Shown here: one piece after another, positions 7,561-16,418 of the stretch
Numbering within the stretch: the first letter of the stretch is position 1
Layout: every line of letters starts with the position of its first letter
DNA from: Bacteroidales bacterium
Lineage (GTDB): Bacteria; Bacteroidota; Bacteroidia; Bacteroidales; GCA-2748055
Length of the DNA: 34,035 nucleotides
Direction: 5' to 3'
Assembly (NCBI GenBank): GCA_030589895.1
Contig: JAUUZQ010000036.1
Span: 1-34,035 of the forward strand
Position numbers and translations under genes: made by a program
The notes under the pieces: model-generated
Told to the model about the DNA's origin: nothing
The model's input: the letters and a program-made list of their open reading frames with translations, nothing else
Databases searched by the model: none

Positions 7561-8733
7561 CTACTTGTTTATTTGAATCAAGGCTTCACCTAGCGGAACA
7601 ATTTCATTGTTTTTCACAGCAATTACAAAGGAGCCCGGGAAATCATTCTTCACACTTTCACAACGGTTTAATGCCTGACTATATGTAAGATTAGCTCCAA
7701 CAGTGTATTTGAACCAACGACCCTGTTCTATGATCGCAACATCAGTTTGCCCTTTAAATGATGAGGGTGTTGTACTTACCCTGTTTTTTGAAGAGGCAAT
7801 CTGAACCCTGAAATATATCTCATCAGTTTTGACTATTTCTTTTAAAGGTTCAATTTCTTTTTCCGGTTCCGGAGGAAGCACTGTAAAATGACTTCGATCT
7901 TCAATGCGCGTCTTATATTGCTTAAAAGCGCGATAAATGGCTGATGCAATAATATCTTGTCCCTCATCAGTCATCAGATATTTCTCTTCTTGTAAATTGG
8001 AAATAAATCCGGTTTCAATGAGGACACCTGGCATCGCTGAGCGAGCCAGAACCAACAAGCCTTGTTGCACAACTCCCCGGTCTTTTCTATTTGCTCTTTC
8101 ACGGAATTGATCCTGAACATAAGATGCAAACTCAATACTCTGCTTGAGATAAGTATTCTGCATCACTGAAAAAATAATGTATGATTCTAACGATTCCGGA
8201 TCAAAACCCTCATAGGTAGTCTCATAATCCTCCTCCAGCATGATAACAGAATTTTCCCGAATAGCCACATCGAGATTCTCTTCAGACCTGTGTAGCCCCA
8301 GTATATGAGATGAAGTACCCATTGGTGCAGTCTTTTTGTTAGCATTTACATGGATGGATATATACAGATCGGCTTCATTTCTATTTGCAATATTTGCCCT
8401 CTCATGAAGTGGGACAAAAACATCTGTTTTGCGGGTGTAGACAACCTTGACTCCCTCAATATTATCTTCAATATATTTACCTAGTTTAAGAGCGATTTTT
8501 AAGGCAATATCTTTCTCTTTGCTATTTTTCCCAACTGCGCCGGGATCTTTACCACCATGTCCGGCATCAACAATAACAGTATTTATAGAATTCTTTACGT
8601 CGGAATAACTTATATTCGTGTTATTTCCAATAGAAATAAAATAGCTCAACAGGCAGATAAGAAAAACTGCTGTAGTGCGTTTAAAATATAGTGGCAATGA
8701 ATCTGAAGGTATCATAATATGAAGGAATTTCAT
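7561..8733 (-). CDS. N-acetylmuramoyl-L-alanine amidase with SPOR domain
   Basis: An amidase_3 (AmiC-type) zinc enzyme that cuts the bond between MurNAc and the stem peptide. The 390 residues have an N-terminal signal/anchor (about 17-36), then the catalytic domain with VDAGHGGKDPG (His59), KEKD (Glu73), SIHVNA (His128) and VLIETGFISN (catalytic Glu240), all expected ligands present. The C-terminal part (about 305-388, from EIYFRVQIASS) is a SPOR-like domain, which in this family binds glycan lacking stem peptides at division sites. An alternative ATG at 8715 (MIPSDSLPLYFKRT) would leave more room for the divergent promoters and still keep the signal sequence. It is divergent from the lptD-like gene; the MlaD-type gene is downstream. 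Confidence 0.93.
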   Translation of the reverse strand: MKFLHIMIPSDSLPLYFKRTTAVFLICLLSYFISIGNNTNISYSDVKNSINTVIVDAGHGGKDPGAVGKNSKEKDIALKIALKLGKYIEDNIEGVKVVYTRKTDVFVPLHERANIANRNEADLYISIHVNANKKTAPMGTSSHILGLHRSEENLDVAIRENSVIMLEEDYETTYEGFDPESLESYIIFSVMQNTYLKQSIEFASYVQDQFRERANRKDRGVVQQGLLVLARSAMPGVLIETGFISNLQEEKYLMTDEGQDIIASAIYRAFKQYKTRIEDRSHFTVLPPEPEKEIEPLKEIVKTDEIYFRVQIASSKNRVSTTPSSFKGQTDVAIIEQGRWFKYTVGANLTYSQALNRCESVKNDFPGSFVIAVKNNEIVPLGEALIQINK

Positions 8734-8741
8734 TAGATTTG
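8734..8741 (+). promoter_or_regulatory. -7 box-like element for the lptD-like gene
   Basis: TAGATTTG matches the Bacteroidota -7 consensus TAnnTTTG exactly and points rightward. The implied start of transcription is near 8747. Its last three bases are the TTG at 8739, which would otherwise be the first possible lptD start codon; this argues that translation starts downstream. No clear -33 TTTG is seen at the usual distance. Confidence 0.4.
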
Positions 8742-8758
8742 CACACTTTTCAGTATTA

Positions 8759-8787
8759 CAAAATTAATAGAATATTCACTTTGCAAA
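8759..8787 (-). promoter_or_regulatory. Bacteroidota-type promoter for the amidase-MlaD unit
   Basis: On the minus strand TTTG (8787-8784), a 17-bp spacer and TAATTTTG (8766-8759) match the -33 TTTG and -7 TAnnTTTG elements of Bacteroidota. The implied transcript begins near 8752, some 20 nt before the ATG at 8733 or 38 nt before the ATG at 8715. The element lies inside the 5' leader or first codons of the divergent lptD-like gene. Confidence 0.5.
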
Positions 8788-11558
8788 ATATCAGTCCAAA
8801 GATAGTTATCATTATGTTACTAACTGTGCTGACATGTACCTTATTGCATGCACAGGAAAATGATACGCTATCTGTATTGAATCAGAGTGAATTAATGAAT
8901 AGTGAAGAGATTCTCTCTCCCCTCGATTCTACTGATATACCAACAGAATTTCCATTATTGGCAATTGATAGTACGGTGCTTGTGTCTGATTCAATTGTAA
9001 GTGATTCACTGAAAGTTTCTGGTAGTGTTGGCGATGCTATTACAATTGAAGTTCTTTATGACGCTTCAGATTCGATAATTTTCTCGATGGATGGTGGTAC
9101 TGCTGAATTATATGGATCTGCTGTTATAAGCTATGGTGATATAAAGCTGGAGGCTGATTATATAAAATATGAAATGAATAAATCGGAAGTGTTGGCCTAT
9201 GGCATTCCGGATTCAACGGGTAAAGTAACACGGAAACCTATTTTCTCAGATGGAGATGGTAGTTATGAGGCAAAGCGTCTCAGGTATAACTTTAAAACAC
9301 AAAAAGGATTTATTGAGGAGGTGATAACGGAGCAGGAGGGAGGCTTTCTTCACTCCCATGTGACTAAAAAGCAAAAAAACGGACATATACATATTAAAGA
9401 TGGCAAGTATACCACTTGTGATGCAGAACATCCTCATTTTTATATTGCCATTACCAAAGGTATCTCAATGCCCGGGGATAAAATAATCTCTGGTCCTGCA
9501 TACCTGGTTTTTCAGGATATACCTCTTCCAGTTGGCGTACCCTTCGGTTTTTTTCCAAATTCACAAACAAAAACATCGGGTATTCTCATTCCGCAATATG
9601 GTGAAGAAGAGCGACGAGGGTTTTACCTGCGCGATGGTGGATATTACTTTGCCTTGAATGAGTATTTTGATTTTAGAATCACAGGAGATATATATACCAA
9701 TGGTACCTGGGGAATAAGAGCTGGTTCTAACTATAATCTTCGCTATAAATTCAATGGAGGTGTTAATGTACAGTACTTTAATAATATAAGTGGAATTAAA
9801 GACACTGATTCTTATTCAATATCTCATGACTATTCAATAAACTGGAATCATTCCCAGGCCAGAGAGGCAAGTCCAAATAGTACTTTCAGGGCTAGTGTAA
9901 ACCTTTCAAGTTCATCATATGACCAGCAACATACACGGAATATCAATAGTGTACTTACAAATACAAAACAATCCAGTATTTCCTATTCCAAGTCATGGCC
10001 TAACAGTCCGTTTAATTTCAGTGGCTCTTTGAACCACTCTCAAAATAGCAAGACGAATTCTATTAACATGACATTGCCAAAAATGGCATTAAATATGGGC
10101 CGGATCAATCCATTTGAGAGGAAAAAGAGGGTAGGACCAAAGAAATGGTATGAAAATGTGCAGTTAAGTTATTCCAGTTTGATTGAGAACAGGATAAAAA
10201 CGACTGACACGGCATTATTTACAAGCGATGTCTGGAATGATATGAGTAATGGATTCAGACATGAGATTCCTCTGAGCTTGAATATTAAGCCGTTTAAGAA
10301 GATTGCGGTGCTGCAAAGCATGACCATAACACCAAATGTTAGTTATAAAGGCATGCTCTATACCGGTTATACAGAGAAATTCGTTTCTGGACATACAGAG
10401 AGTGTAGTTGATGGTGAGACAATTTTCACTCCCATTATAGAGGATACGATTTATAAAAACCGATTGAGTTATGCGCAAGCGTATCTGCCACGAATCAGTG
10501 CCGGCATTTCTCCAAAAATATATGGTATGTATCAGTTTACCGGAAATGGGCGTGTAGAGGCAATCAGGCACATGATGACTCCGTCAGCCAGTATCTCATA
10601 TACTCCTGATATGTCCGGAATACAAGCCAACTATTATCGGGACGTGGTTGATTCTTTAAATGGAAATACCGTTATACAGACATACTCAATGTATGAAGAT
10701 CAGATTTACGGCACTCCAACTTTTAATGGTGCTGCCGGTTCCATTAACCTTTCCCTGAAAAATAATCTGGAAGCCAAAGTGAGTTCCAGGAATGATACAA
10801 TTGATGAGGTCAGCAAAGTTAAGCTTCTGGATAATTTTAATCTATCAACGAATTATAACCTCTTCAATAAGGATTCACTCGCACCATCCTGGAGTACTAT
10901 CAGTATGAACGGTAACACAAGGTTATTCAATAATAAGCTTTCATTGAATTTCCGTGGAGTTATGGATCCGTTTGGCTATGATAGTTTGCGTGTAAGAACC
11001 AAGCAAACATTCTATGCGCAGGAGGGGAAGCTGGTACGTTTAACTGCGGCCAGTATCTCCATGGGTATCACATTCAAGTCGAAACAGGATACTGACAAAG
11101 GAGAGGGGGAAGATGATATGGATGAGCCCTTATCGACGGATCCATTTGGTAATTCAAATGATCTGAATACAAATAACAATCAGTATAATCCAAATGCAGA
11201 TGACTATTACAGTCAGTATGTTGATTTCGATGTACCATGGTCCCTCAAGTTTGATTACTCCTTTAGCTATAAGAAAAGGACTGATGAATCATCGATCATT
11301 CAAACCGTCAGGGCATCGGGGGATTTAAGTCTTACGCCAAAATGGAAGATCGGATTCAATACGGGCTATGACATTTTCAATAAGCAATTTACTACAACCA
11401 ATGTAAGTCTGTACAGAGATTTGCACTGTTGGGAGATGCGTATATCGGTTGTCCCATTTGGAAATTATAAATCTTATAACTTTCAGATCAACGCGAAGTC
11501 CAATATCCTTTCGGATTTGAAATACAATAAGCGAAAATCCTGGCAGGATAACTTTTAA
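8781..11558 (+). CDS. lptD: LptD-like LPS assembly outer-membrane protein
   Basis: LptD is the outer-membrane barrel that inserts LPS at the cell surface. After a signal peptide the product has an OstA/LptA-like beta-jellyroll (DGGTAELYGSAVISYGDIKLEADYI, about 100-250), then the start of the barrel with GVPFGFFPNSQTKTSGILIPQYG and many alternating beta strands to the C-terminus, the layout of the Bacteroidota LptD form. About 925 residues. The start is uncertain: the first in-frame candidate, TTG at 8739, overlaps a -7 box; the only early ATG (8814) would remove the charged part of the signal peptide. TTG at 8781 gives QNISPKIVIIMLLTVLTCTLLHAQ, a normal signal peptide, and is preferred. An Asp/Glu/Asn-rich insert lies about 60 bp either side of 11150. 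The gene ends 5 bp from convergent murQ. Confidence 0.88.
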   Translation: MQNISPKIVIIMLLTVLTCTLLHAQENDTLSVLNQSELMNSEEILSPLDSTDIPTEFPLLAIDSTVLVSDSIVSDSLKVSGSVGDAITIEVLYDASDSIIFSMDGGTAELYGSAVISYGDIKLEADYIKYEMNKSEVLAYGIPDSTGKVTRKPIFSDGDGSYEAKRLRYNFKTQKGFIEEVITEQEGGFLHSHVTKKQKNGHIHIKDGKYTTCDAEHPHFYIAITKGISMPGDKIISGPAYLVFQDIPLPVGVPFGFFPNSQTKTSGILIPQYGEEERRGFYLRDGGYYFALNEYFDFRITGDIYTNGTWGIRAGSNYNLRYKFNGGVNVQYFNNISGIKDTDSYSISHDYSINWNHSQAREASPNSTFRASVNLSSSSYDQQHTRNINSVLTNTKQSSISYSKSWPNSPFNFSGSLNHSQNSKTNSINMTLPKMALNMGRINPFERKKRVGPKKWYENVQLSYSSLIENRIKTTDTALFTSDVWNDMSNGFRHEIPLSLNIKPFKKIAVLQSMTITPNVSYKGMLYTGYTEKFVSGHTESVVDGETIFTPIIEDTIYKNRLSYAQAYLPRISAGISPKIYGMYQFTGNGRVEAIRHMMTPSASISYTPDMSGIQANYYRDVVDSLNGNTVIQTYSMYEDQIYGTPTFNGAAGSINLSLKNNLEAKVSSRNDTIDEVSKVKLLDNFNLSTNYNLFNKDSLAPSWSTISMNGNTRLFNNKLSLNFRGVMDPFGYDSLRVRTKQTFYAQEGKLVRLTAASISMGITFKSKQDTDKGEGEDDMDEPLSTDPFGNSNDLNTNNNQYNPNADDYYSQYVDFDVPWSLKFDYSFSYKKRTDESSIIQTVRASGDLSLTPKWKIGFNTGYDIFNKQFTTTNVSLYRDLHCWEMRISVVPFGNYKSYNFQINAKSNILSDLKYNKRKSWQDNF

Positions 11559-11563
11559 GCAAT

Positions 11564-12373
11564 CTAACTACTCTGGTAACTCTCAATAGCATTTCTCACT
11601 GAACCATGCAGCAACAGGAGTCTGCGGGCATCATCCATTTCTATTGCAAGTTCATCAACAATCATCTTTGATCCCCGCTCAATCAGTTTATTATTGGTCA
11701 GTTGCATGTCTATCATCTTATTCCCCCTGACTCTGCCCAGTTTAATCATTATAGTTGTAGTGAGCATATTGAGAATAAGCTTTTGAGCCGTTCCTGATTT
11801 CATCCGTGTACTGCCGGTTACAAATTCAGGACCAACAATGGCTTCTAGTGGTATATCAACAGCAGCGGCAAGTTTTGTTCCTTCGTTACACGTAATACAT
11901 GAAGTAAATAGGCCCTCTTTTTTAGCATCATTTACAGCTCCAATTACGTAGGGAGTTCCCCCGGATGCTGCAATTCCAACAATTGAATCATTCTCTTTAG
12001 GATTAAATTTTGCGAGATCTCTCCATGCCCCATTCTCATCATCTTCAGCTGATTCAACGGCCTTTCTGATTGCTGCATCACCTCCTGCAATCAATCCGAT
12101 TACAATATCATCAGGAACTCCGTAGGTAGGTGGGATTTCAGAGGCGTCGAGAATACCTAGTCTTCCGCTTGTACCGGCTCCTACATAAAATAATCTTCCT
12201 CCTTTCATTATGCGTGGAATAATTTTCTCAACAACTTTTTCTATCTGTGGAAGAATTTTATTTACGGCTGTATGAACGGTACTGTCTTCATTATTTATAT
12301 TGTCAAGTAACTCTTTTACTGACATTTGCTCAAGATTATCGTATTTTGAAGAGGATTCGGTTAAGGAAATCAT
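11564..12373 (-). CDS. murQ: N-acetylmuramic acid 6-phosphate etherase
   Basis: MurQ cleaves the lactyl ether of MurNAc-6-phosphate to GlcNAc-6-phosphate and D-lactate in the cytosol, a step used only in recovery of peptidoglycan sugars. The 269 residues hold an SIS sugar-phosphate domain: GGRLFYVGAGTSGRLGILDASEIPPTYG (about 58-85), AGGDAAIRKAVESAEDDE with the second conserved acidic site, IAASGGTPYVIGA, and the C-terminal GSTRMKSGTAQK. Both family glutamates (in ASEIPP and ESAEDD) are present. It is slightly shorter than E. coli MurQ (298 aa), mainly at the termini. It is the last gene of the leftward string, 20 bp after the kinase, and converges on lptD with a 5-bp gap. Confidence 0.96.
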   Translation of the reverse strand: MISLTESSSKYDNLEQMSVKELLDNINNEDSTVHTAVNKILPQIEKVVEKIIPRIMKGGRLFYVGAGTSGRLGILDASEIPPTYGVPDDIVIGLIAGGDAAIRKAVESAEDDENGAWRDLAKFNPKENDSIVGIAASGGTPYVIGAVNDAKKEGLFTSCITCNEGTKLAAAVDIPLEAIVGPEFVTGSTRMKSGTAQKLILNMLTTTIMIKLGRVRGNKMIDMQLTNNKLIERGSKMIVDELAIEMDDARRLLLLHGSVRNAIESYQSS

Positions 12374-12393
12374 ATTGTTGAAATTATTATTTA

Positions 12394-13233
12394 TTAATTA
12401 TTTGCGTGATAAGCAGCAAGCTCATCTGCAGGTTTATCCAGTATTTTATAGAGTTCGAGGCCTTCATCTTTCATAACTTCGGTCAGTATATCTCTAAAAT
12501 GAAAAGCAATCGATCCTATAAATCCAATATTGTAACTCTTGTAATTTTTGTATTTGGATATATTTTTTCTTAAAAAAGATTTAAATGCTGAGTATACGAT
12601 ATCTTTAATCTCATCTTCATGTATATAATCATTTACTATAGTTGAAAAGGATGCCAGGTATTTATTTGGCTGAGGCTTTTTATACACATTAAGAAGTATA
12701 TCCTCTATTGAGAGTGATTTTTCTTTCAGAATTTTCTTTCGCAAATTTTCACTTATATCTTTTTTCAAAAGTGCATTTATTAAGCGTTTCCCAATATCGC
12801 TTCCACTTCCTTCATCGCCAAGTATGTACCCAAGGGCAGGTATTTTATCAATAATTTTCCCCTCTATATAGAGCGATGAATTTGAACCGGTACCAAGGAT
12901 GCAGGATATACCGGATTCTTTATGAAATAACGCTCTTGATGCGGCCAGTATATCATCATTAACAAATATGCGAACATCTTCTCCGAAACTTATCCGGAGG
13001 AGTTTATGAATTATTTCTTTTACTTCTCTGATAGCCAGGCCCGCGCCATAAAAATGAATTTCTGTTATACTGTTTTTAAATTCCAGAAGTCCAAGGCTTT
13101 CTATCTCCTTCAGGATAAGATCTTCTTCAACGAAAAATGGGTTAATACCATTCCCACTATAGCTTCTTGCGGAGCCCGAGGAAAGCAATCTCCATTCTGT
13201 ATTTGTTGAACCGCTGTCGGCAATTAACTTCAT
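12394..13233 (-). CDS. BadF/NagK/MurK-type amino sugar kinase
   Basis: An ASKHA-fold kinase of the BadF/BadG/BcrA/BcrD family, the family that includes mammalian GlcNAc kinase and Clostridium MurK, which phosphorylates MurNAc and GlcNAc. The 279 residues show phosphate-1 DSGSTNTEW at the N-terminus (residues 6-14), a second phosphate loop GTGSNSSLY (about 114-122) and GYILGDEGSGSDIGK (about 134-148), which contacts sugar and ATP in relatives. It starts at ATG 13233; a TTG two codons upstream is ignored. murQ follows after 20 bp, so the likely product is MurNAc-6-phosphate, feeding MurQ; GlcNAc kinase is the alternative. No transporter for the free sugar is in the window. Confidence 0.85.
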   Translation of the reverse strand: MKLIADSGSTNTEWRLLSSGSARSYSGNGINPFFVEEDLILKEIESLGLLEFKNSITEIHFYGAGLAIREVKEIIHKLLRISFGEDVRIFVNDDILAASRALFHKESGISCILGTGSNSSLYIEGKIIDKIPALGYILGDEGSGSDIGKRLINALLKKDISENLRKKILKEKSLSIEDILLNVYKKPQPNKYLASFSTIVNDYIHEDEIKDIVYSAFKSFLRKNISKYKNYKSYNIGFIGSIAFHFRDILTEVMKDEGLELYKILDKPADELAAYHANN

Positions 13234-13264
13234 TTTCAATATCCTCTTAAGAAATCATTTCAGT

Positions 13265-16200
13265 TTACTTCACTATTATAATAGGTTTTACCATGTAATT
13301 ACTCCCATCAGTAAGCTTAATATAAAACAAGCCTTCATCTTTGAACACCTCATTTTTTATTATGAATTTTCCATTATCTTCAGTAATCATTTTGAGATTG
13401 GATGATGATATTATCTCTCTTCCATAAGAATTAAAAATGGTAAATTTTATTGTTTCCTGAGAGCTTCCATCTATGCTTAGAATAATATCTTCATCGGATG
13501 CAGGATTAGGATATATGGTTATTTCTCCATCGATTATAAACTCAGATTCAATGCTGTTTCCTTCGCTGGTTTGAAAATACTTATTTGCACTAAATATGCT
13601 ATATCCATATTCATTCTTTGCTGCTGCTCTAATGAAATACCATGAAAATTCTTTTAGACGTGATGTGATGGATGAGCTATTTGGAGAAGCAATAAAACTT
13701 TCAGAATGGTAAATATTTCCGAAGTTACCGTTCGTCGAAATTTCAATATATATGGAATCAGAGACATCATCACTGTCCCATACAATTTCGGGCCATAAAT
13801 CATTAACCATTGATAATTGTGCCGGAGATAAGATGGATGGACGGGTAGGATAGGCTGCCTTAAATTTCCGGGTCTCGCTAAACTCGCTCTCTCCAAATTC
13901 ACTTTTTACCTTGACATGCCAATAGTAATCTCTTTGGCCCTCTAAATGCATCTGTGAAAGAGCAATTTGAGTTTCACTTATCCAGCCTGAATTTGTAATT
14001 ATGTTTGAAAAATCTGAATCCATAGAAATCTCCAGTAGATAAGTAATAGTCCCCGTTGTAGCTGTAGTCTCCCATTGAAACAGATCATAAGAGGCCATAT
14101 CAGACATATCTGCCGGTTGTAATACTGTTACATCAGGTATTTCACCAGCAGTAGTTTCAAATAGATTATATTTTGTGTATTCACTTTCACCAAAAGCATT
14201 TCTCGATTTTATCCTGATATAATACCAGGTCGCTTTGGCCAATTCTGTATTGAGAGTACCTTCTCCATCAGCTGCATCAAAGCTCTCTTCTGCAGCGAGT
14301 GTTGAAAAACTGCTTGATTCAGATATCTCGACATCTATAAATGTACTAACAACAGATGATGACCATTTAATTTTTAGTGTTGTATTGACATTTTGAGCAA
14401 GGTTATTCGGATAAATAATCTGGGGATGAATCGGATAAGCTGTAATAAATTTGCGGGTATTTGACCAGGGACCTTCAATATCTGTTTTTGATTTAACTCT
14501 CCAGAAATATTCGGTTTCTCCGGCAAGCTCCAGGATATTAACTTCTGCTTGCTCCTCCGATATCCAATTGCTTTCATAGTTAATAATACTGAAACTGGAG
14601 TTAACTGAAACTTCAAGTTTATATAATGCTCCTCCTTCCGAACCTTCCCATGTTAAGAGGGAATTCAGAGAGATGGATTCATTGTTCGCCGGAAGTATTA
14701 GATTGACAGTTGGAAAATCGACATCGAGGAGATATATTTGGCTTGCAAGACTTTCCGCTCCTTTTGCTGCAATTGCAGTTACGACGATGGATGAGTTTGC
14801 TGAAAAATCAAAATCTGTGAAAGCAATGGAATCTTCAAATACAATCGCTTTGATATTCTCAGAAATTGCAATTATCTGACTGGAATCCATAGCTTCAATG
14901 GTGGAGTATACTGCAAAACGATCATTCATTTCACCAGTGTAATCCCATTTTAGATAGTAAGCCCCATCTCTTTTTACAGATCTTATATTTTGAGGTTCCT
15001 GAGGAATTTCACCTGTTTTCCATGTTATGTCAGGAATGATAGCCGGATGAGTATATTTATATTGTGCGAGATAATCAGCAAGTCCATTCACGCGTTGAAA
15101 GTCTTTTGCACTAAAGAAAACACTTCCCAATCCGCTCTCGTCTCGTCTGTTTCTTACAATATCTATTTGAAGACCAATTTCACTTAATGTCCATTCTGAT
15201 ACAGGGTCGCTTGTGCCTTTTAATGAACTCTCCTCCATAGAAGAGAGGTCGAGAGAGTCAGTGTTTACGACGATGAGATCATCGAAATAACTTTTATATT
15301 CATGAAGGTACTCATCCTGGTACGTGACAGACTTTTTTGTACCTGGATTATAAGGTAATCGATAAGTACCCTGTCCTGTGTATAAATGCCTGTCATGAGC
15401 AAAACATTGATCGGCCCACCAATTGGCCAGTGTTTCAAAATCCTGTGCTCCGCCGGTTGGCCAGTATAGCTGAGGAGTTAAATAATCAACGGTTTGATCG
15501 TTCAGCCAGGCCAGAGGATCACAATAAATCTGACTATATGCATCCATTCCATATATTCCTGTGGGGGTTCCCGATTTGTATATGCCAAATGGACTAACCC
15601 CAAACCTAATGTTGGAATTTACTTTCTGAATTACTGAATAAACAGTATCAATCATGCGGTTAATATTATCTCGTCGCCAGTCCGAAAGAGTCATTCCACT
15701 TCCATGCATTGCAAATTCATCTGCATCAAGTGAAGATGATGTTCCTTCGTAAGCGTAGAAGTAATCATCAAAATGAACACCATCAATTGCATAGTTTGTG
15801 CATAGATCCTGCACAACAGCACCTATGTAGGTCATTACTTCCGGAAGTCCGGGGTTTAAAAGGAGTCGGCCTGTTTCATATTCCATTGCCCATTCAGGGT
15901 GTTCCTTATATATATGTGTGGAATGAAAATAATCTGCTGATGGATATAATTTCGCACTCAAACGATAGGGATTCATCCATGCATGAACTTCAATTCCTCT
16001 TTTATGTGCTTCATCAATCGCAAACTGAAGAGGGTCATAACCGGGATCATCACCCTGATTTATAGATAAATATCTCGACCAGGGCTCAAAGGTCGAACTA
16101 TAGAAAGCATCACATTCAGTTCTTACCTGAAGAAAAATAGCATTAAGATTTATTGATTGATAGAGATCGAGTTTAGATATAAGATCTGCCTTTTGAGCTG

Positions 16201-16357
16201 CCGCATCACCTCTGTCAGCAGGAGCGGGCCAGTCAATATTTGCTACCGTGGCCACCCAGGTAGCTCTCATTTCATTTTTCCCTTCACTCTGAGCTATGCT
16301 TTGTAGAGAAAGAAGAATCAAGAAACAGAATAGTATATATTTTAAAAGATATCTCAT
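13265..16357 (-). CDS. GHL10 glycosidase with Fn3-like repeats and T9SS tail
   Basis: Family 10-like glycosyl hydrolase (GHL10, the DUF187 group); its studied relative E. coli DigH cuts peptidoglycan glycan strands lacking stem peptides. Of 1030 residues, 1-22 form a signal peptide ending SIAQ. The TIM-barrel domain (about 28-420) has MRATWVATVANIDWP, FLQVRTECDAFY (75-86), HAWMNPYR (125-132) and the acidic signature DGVHFDDYF (192-200), then GVSPFGIY and YLTPQLYW. Beta-sandwich domains follow: one near 450-555 and four Fn3-like repeats (about 560-940), each with a YYWHVK/WYFIRA-type strand. The last 80 residues (ITIYPNPASDE...FYIKLTDG) are a type A T9SS sorting domain, so the protein is surface-exposed or secreted. 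It lies between SusD and the kinase. Confidence 0.9.
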   Translation of the reverse strand: MRYLLKYILFCFLILLSLQSIAQSEGKNEMRATWVATVANIDWPAPADRGDAAAQKADLISKLDLYQSINLNAIFLQVRTECDAFYSSTFEPWSRYLSINQGDDPGYDPLQFAIDEAHKRGIEVHAWMNPYRLSAKLYPSADYFHSTHIYKEHPEWAMEYETGRLLLNPGLPEVMTYIGAVVQDLCTNYAIDGVHFDDYFYAYEGTSSSLDADEFAMHGSGMTLSDWRRDNINRMIDTVYSVIQKVNSNIRFGVSPFGIYKSGTPTGIYGMDAYSQIYCDPLAWLNDQTVDYLTPQLYWPTGGAQDFETLANWWADQCFAHDRHLYTGQGTYRLPYNPGTKKSVTYQDEYLHEYKSYFDDLIVVNTDSLDLSSMEESSLKGTSDPVSEWTLSEIGLQIDIVRNRRDESGLGSVFFSAKDFQRVNGLADYLAQYKYTHPAIIPDITWKTGEIPQEPQNIRSVKRDGAYYLKWDYTGEMNDRFAVYSTIEAMDSSQIIAISENIKAIVFEDSIAFTDFDFSANSSIVVTAIAAKGAESLASQIYLLDVDFPTVNLILPANNESISLNSLLTWEGSEGGALYKLEVSVNSSFSIINYESNWISEEQAEVNILELAGETEYFWRVKSKTDIEGPWSNTRKFITAYPIHPQIIYPNNLAQNVNTTLKIKWSSSVVSTFIDVEISESSSFSTLAAEESFDAADGEGTLNTELAKATWYYIRIKSRNAFGESEYTKYNLFETTAGEIPDVTVLQPADMSDMASYDLFQWETTATTGTITYLLEISMDSDFSNIITNSGWISETQIALSQMHLEGQRDYYWHVKVKSEFGESEFSETRKFKAAYPTRPSILSPAQLSMVNDLWPEIVWDSDDVSDSIYIEISTNGNFGNIYHSESFIASPNSSSITSRLKEFSWYFIRAAAKNEYGYSIFSANKYFQTSEGNSIESEFIIDGEITIYPNPASDEDIILSIDGSSQETIKFTIFNSYGREIISSSNLKMITEDNGKFIIKNEVFKDEGLFYIKLTDGSNYMVKPIIIVK

Positions 16358-16418
16358 ATTATAAATTCAAAAGCGCTATTTTTTTCAAATGCGAAATTAT
16401 TATTAATCATTGACTTTC

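Noticed and set aside
8739-8780. lptD start at TTG 8739
   Set aside because: This TTG is the end of a TAGATTTG promoter-like box, only 5 bp from the divergent start; a TTG at 8781 gives a normal signal peptide.
15337-16065. Plus-strand open frames of 86 and 118 codons opposite the large GHL10 gene
   Set aside because: They lie wholly antisense to a gene with strong family motifs and their translations show no recognisable domain or signal.
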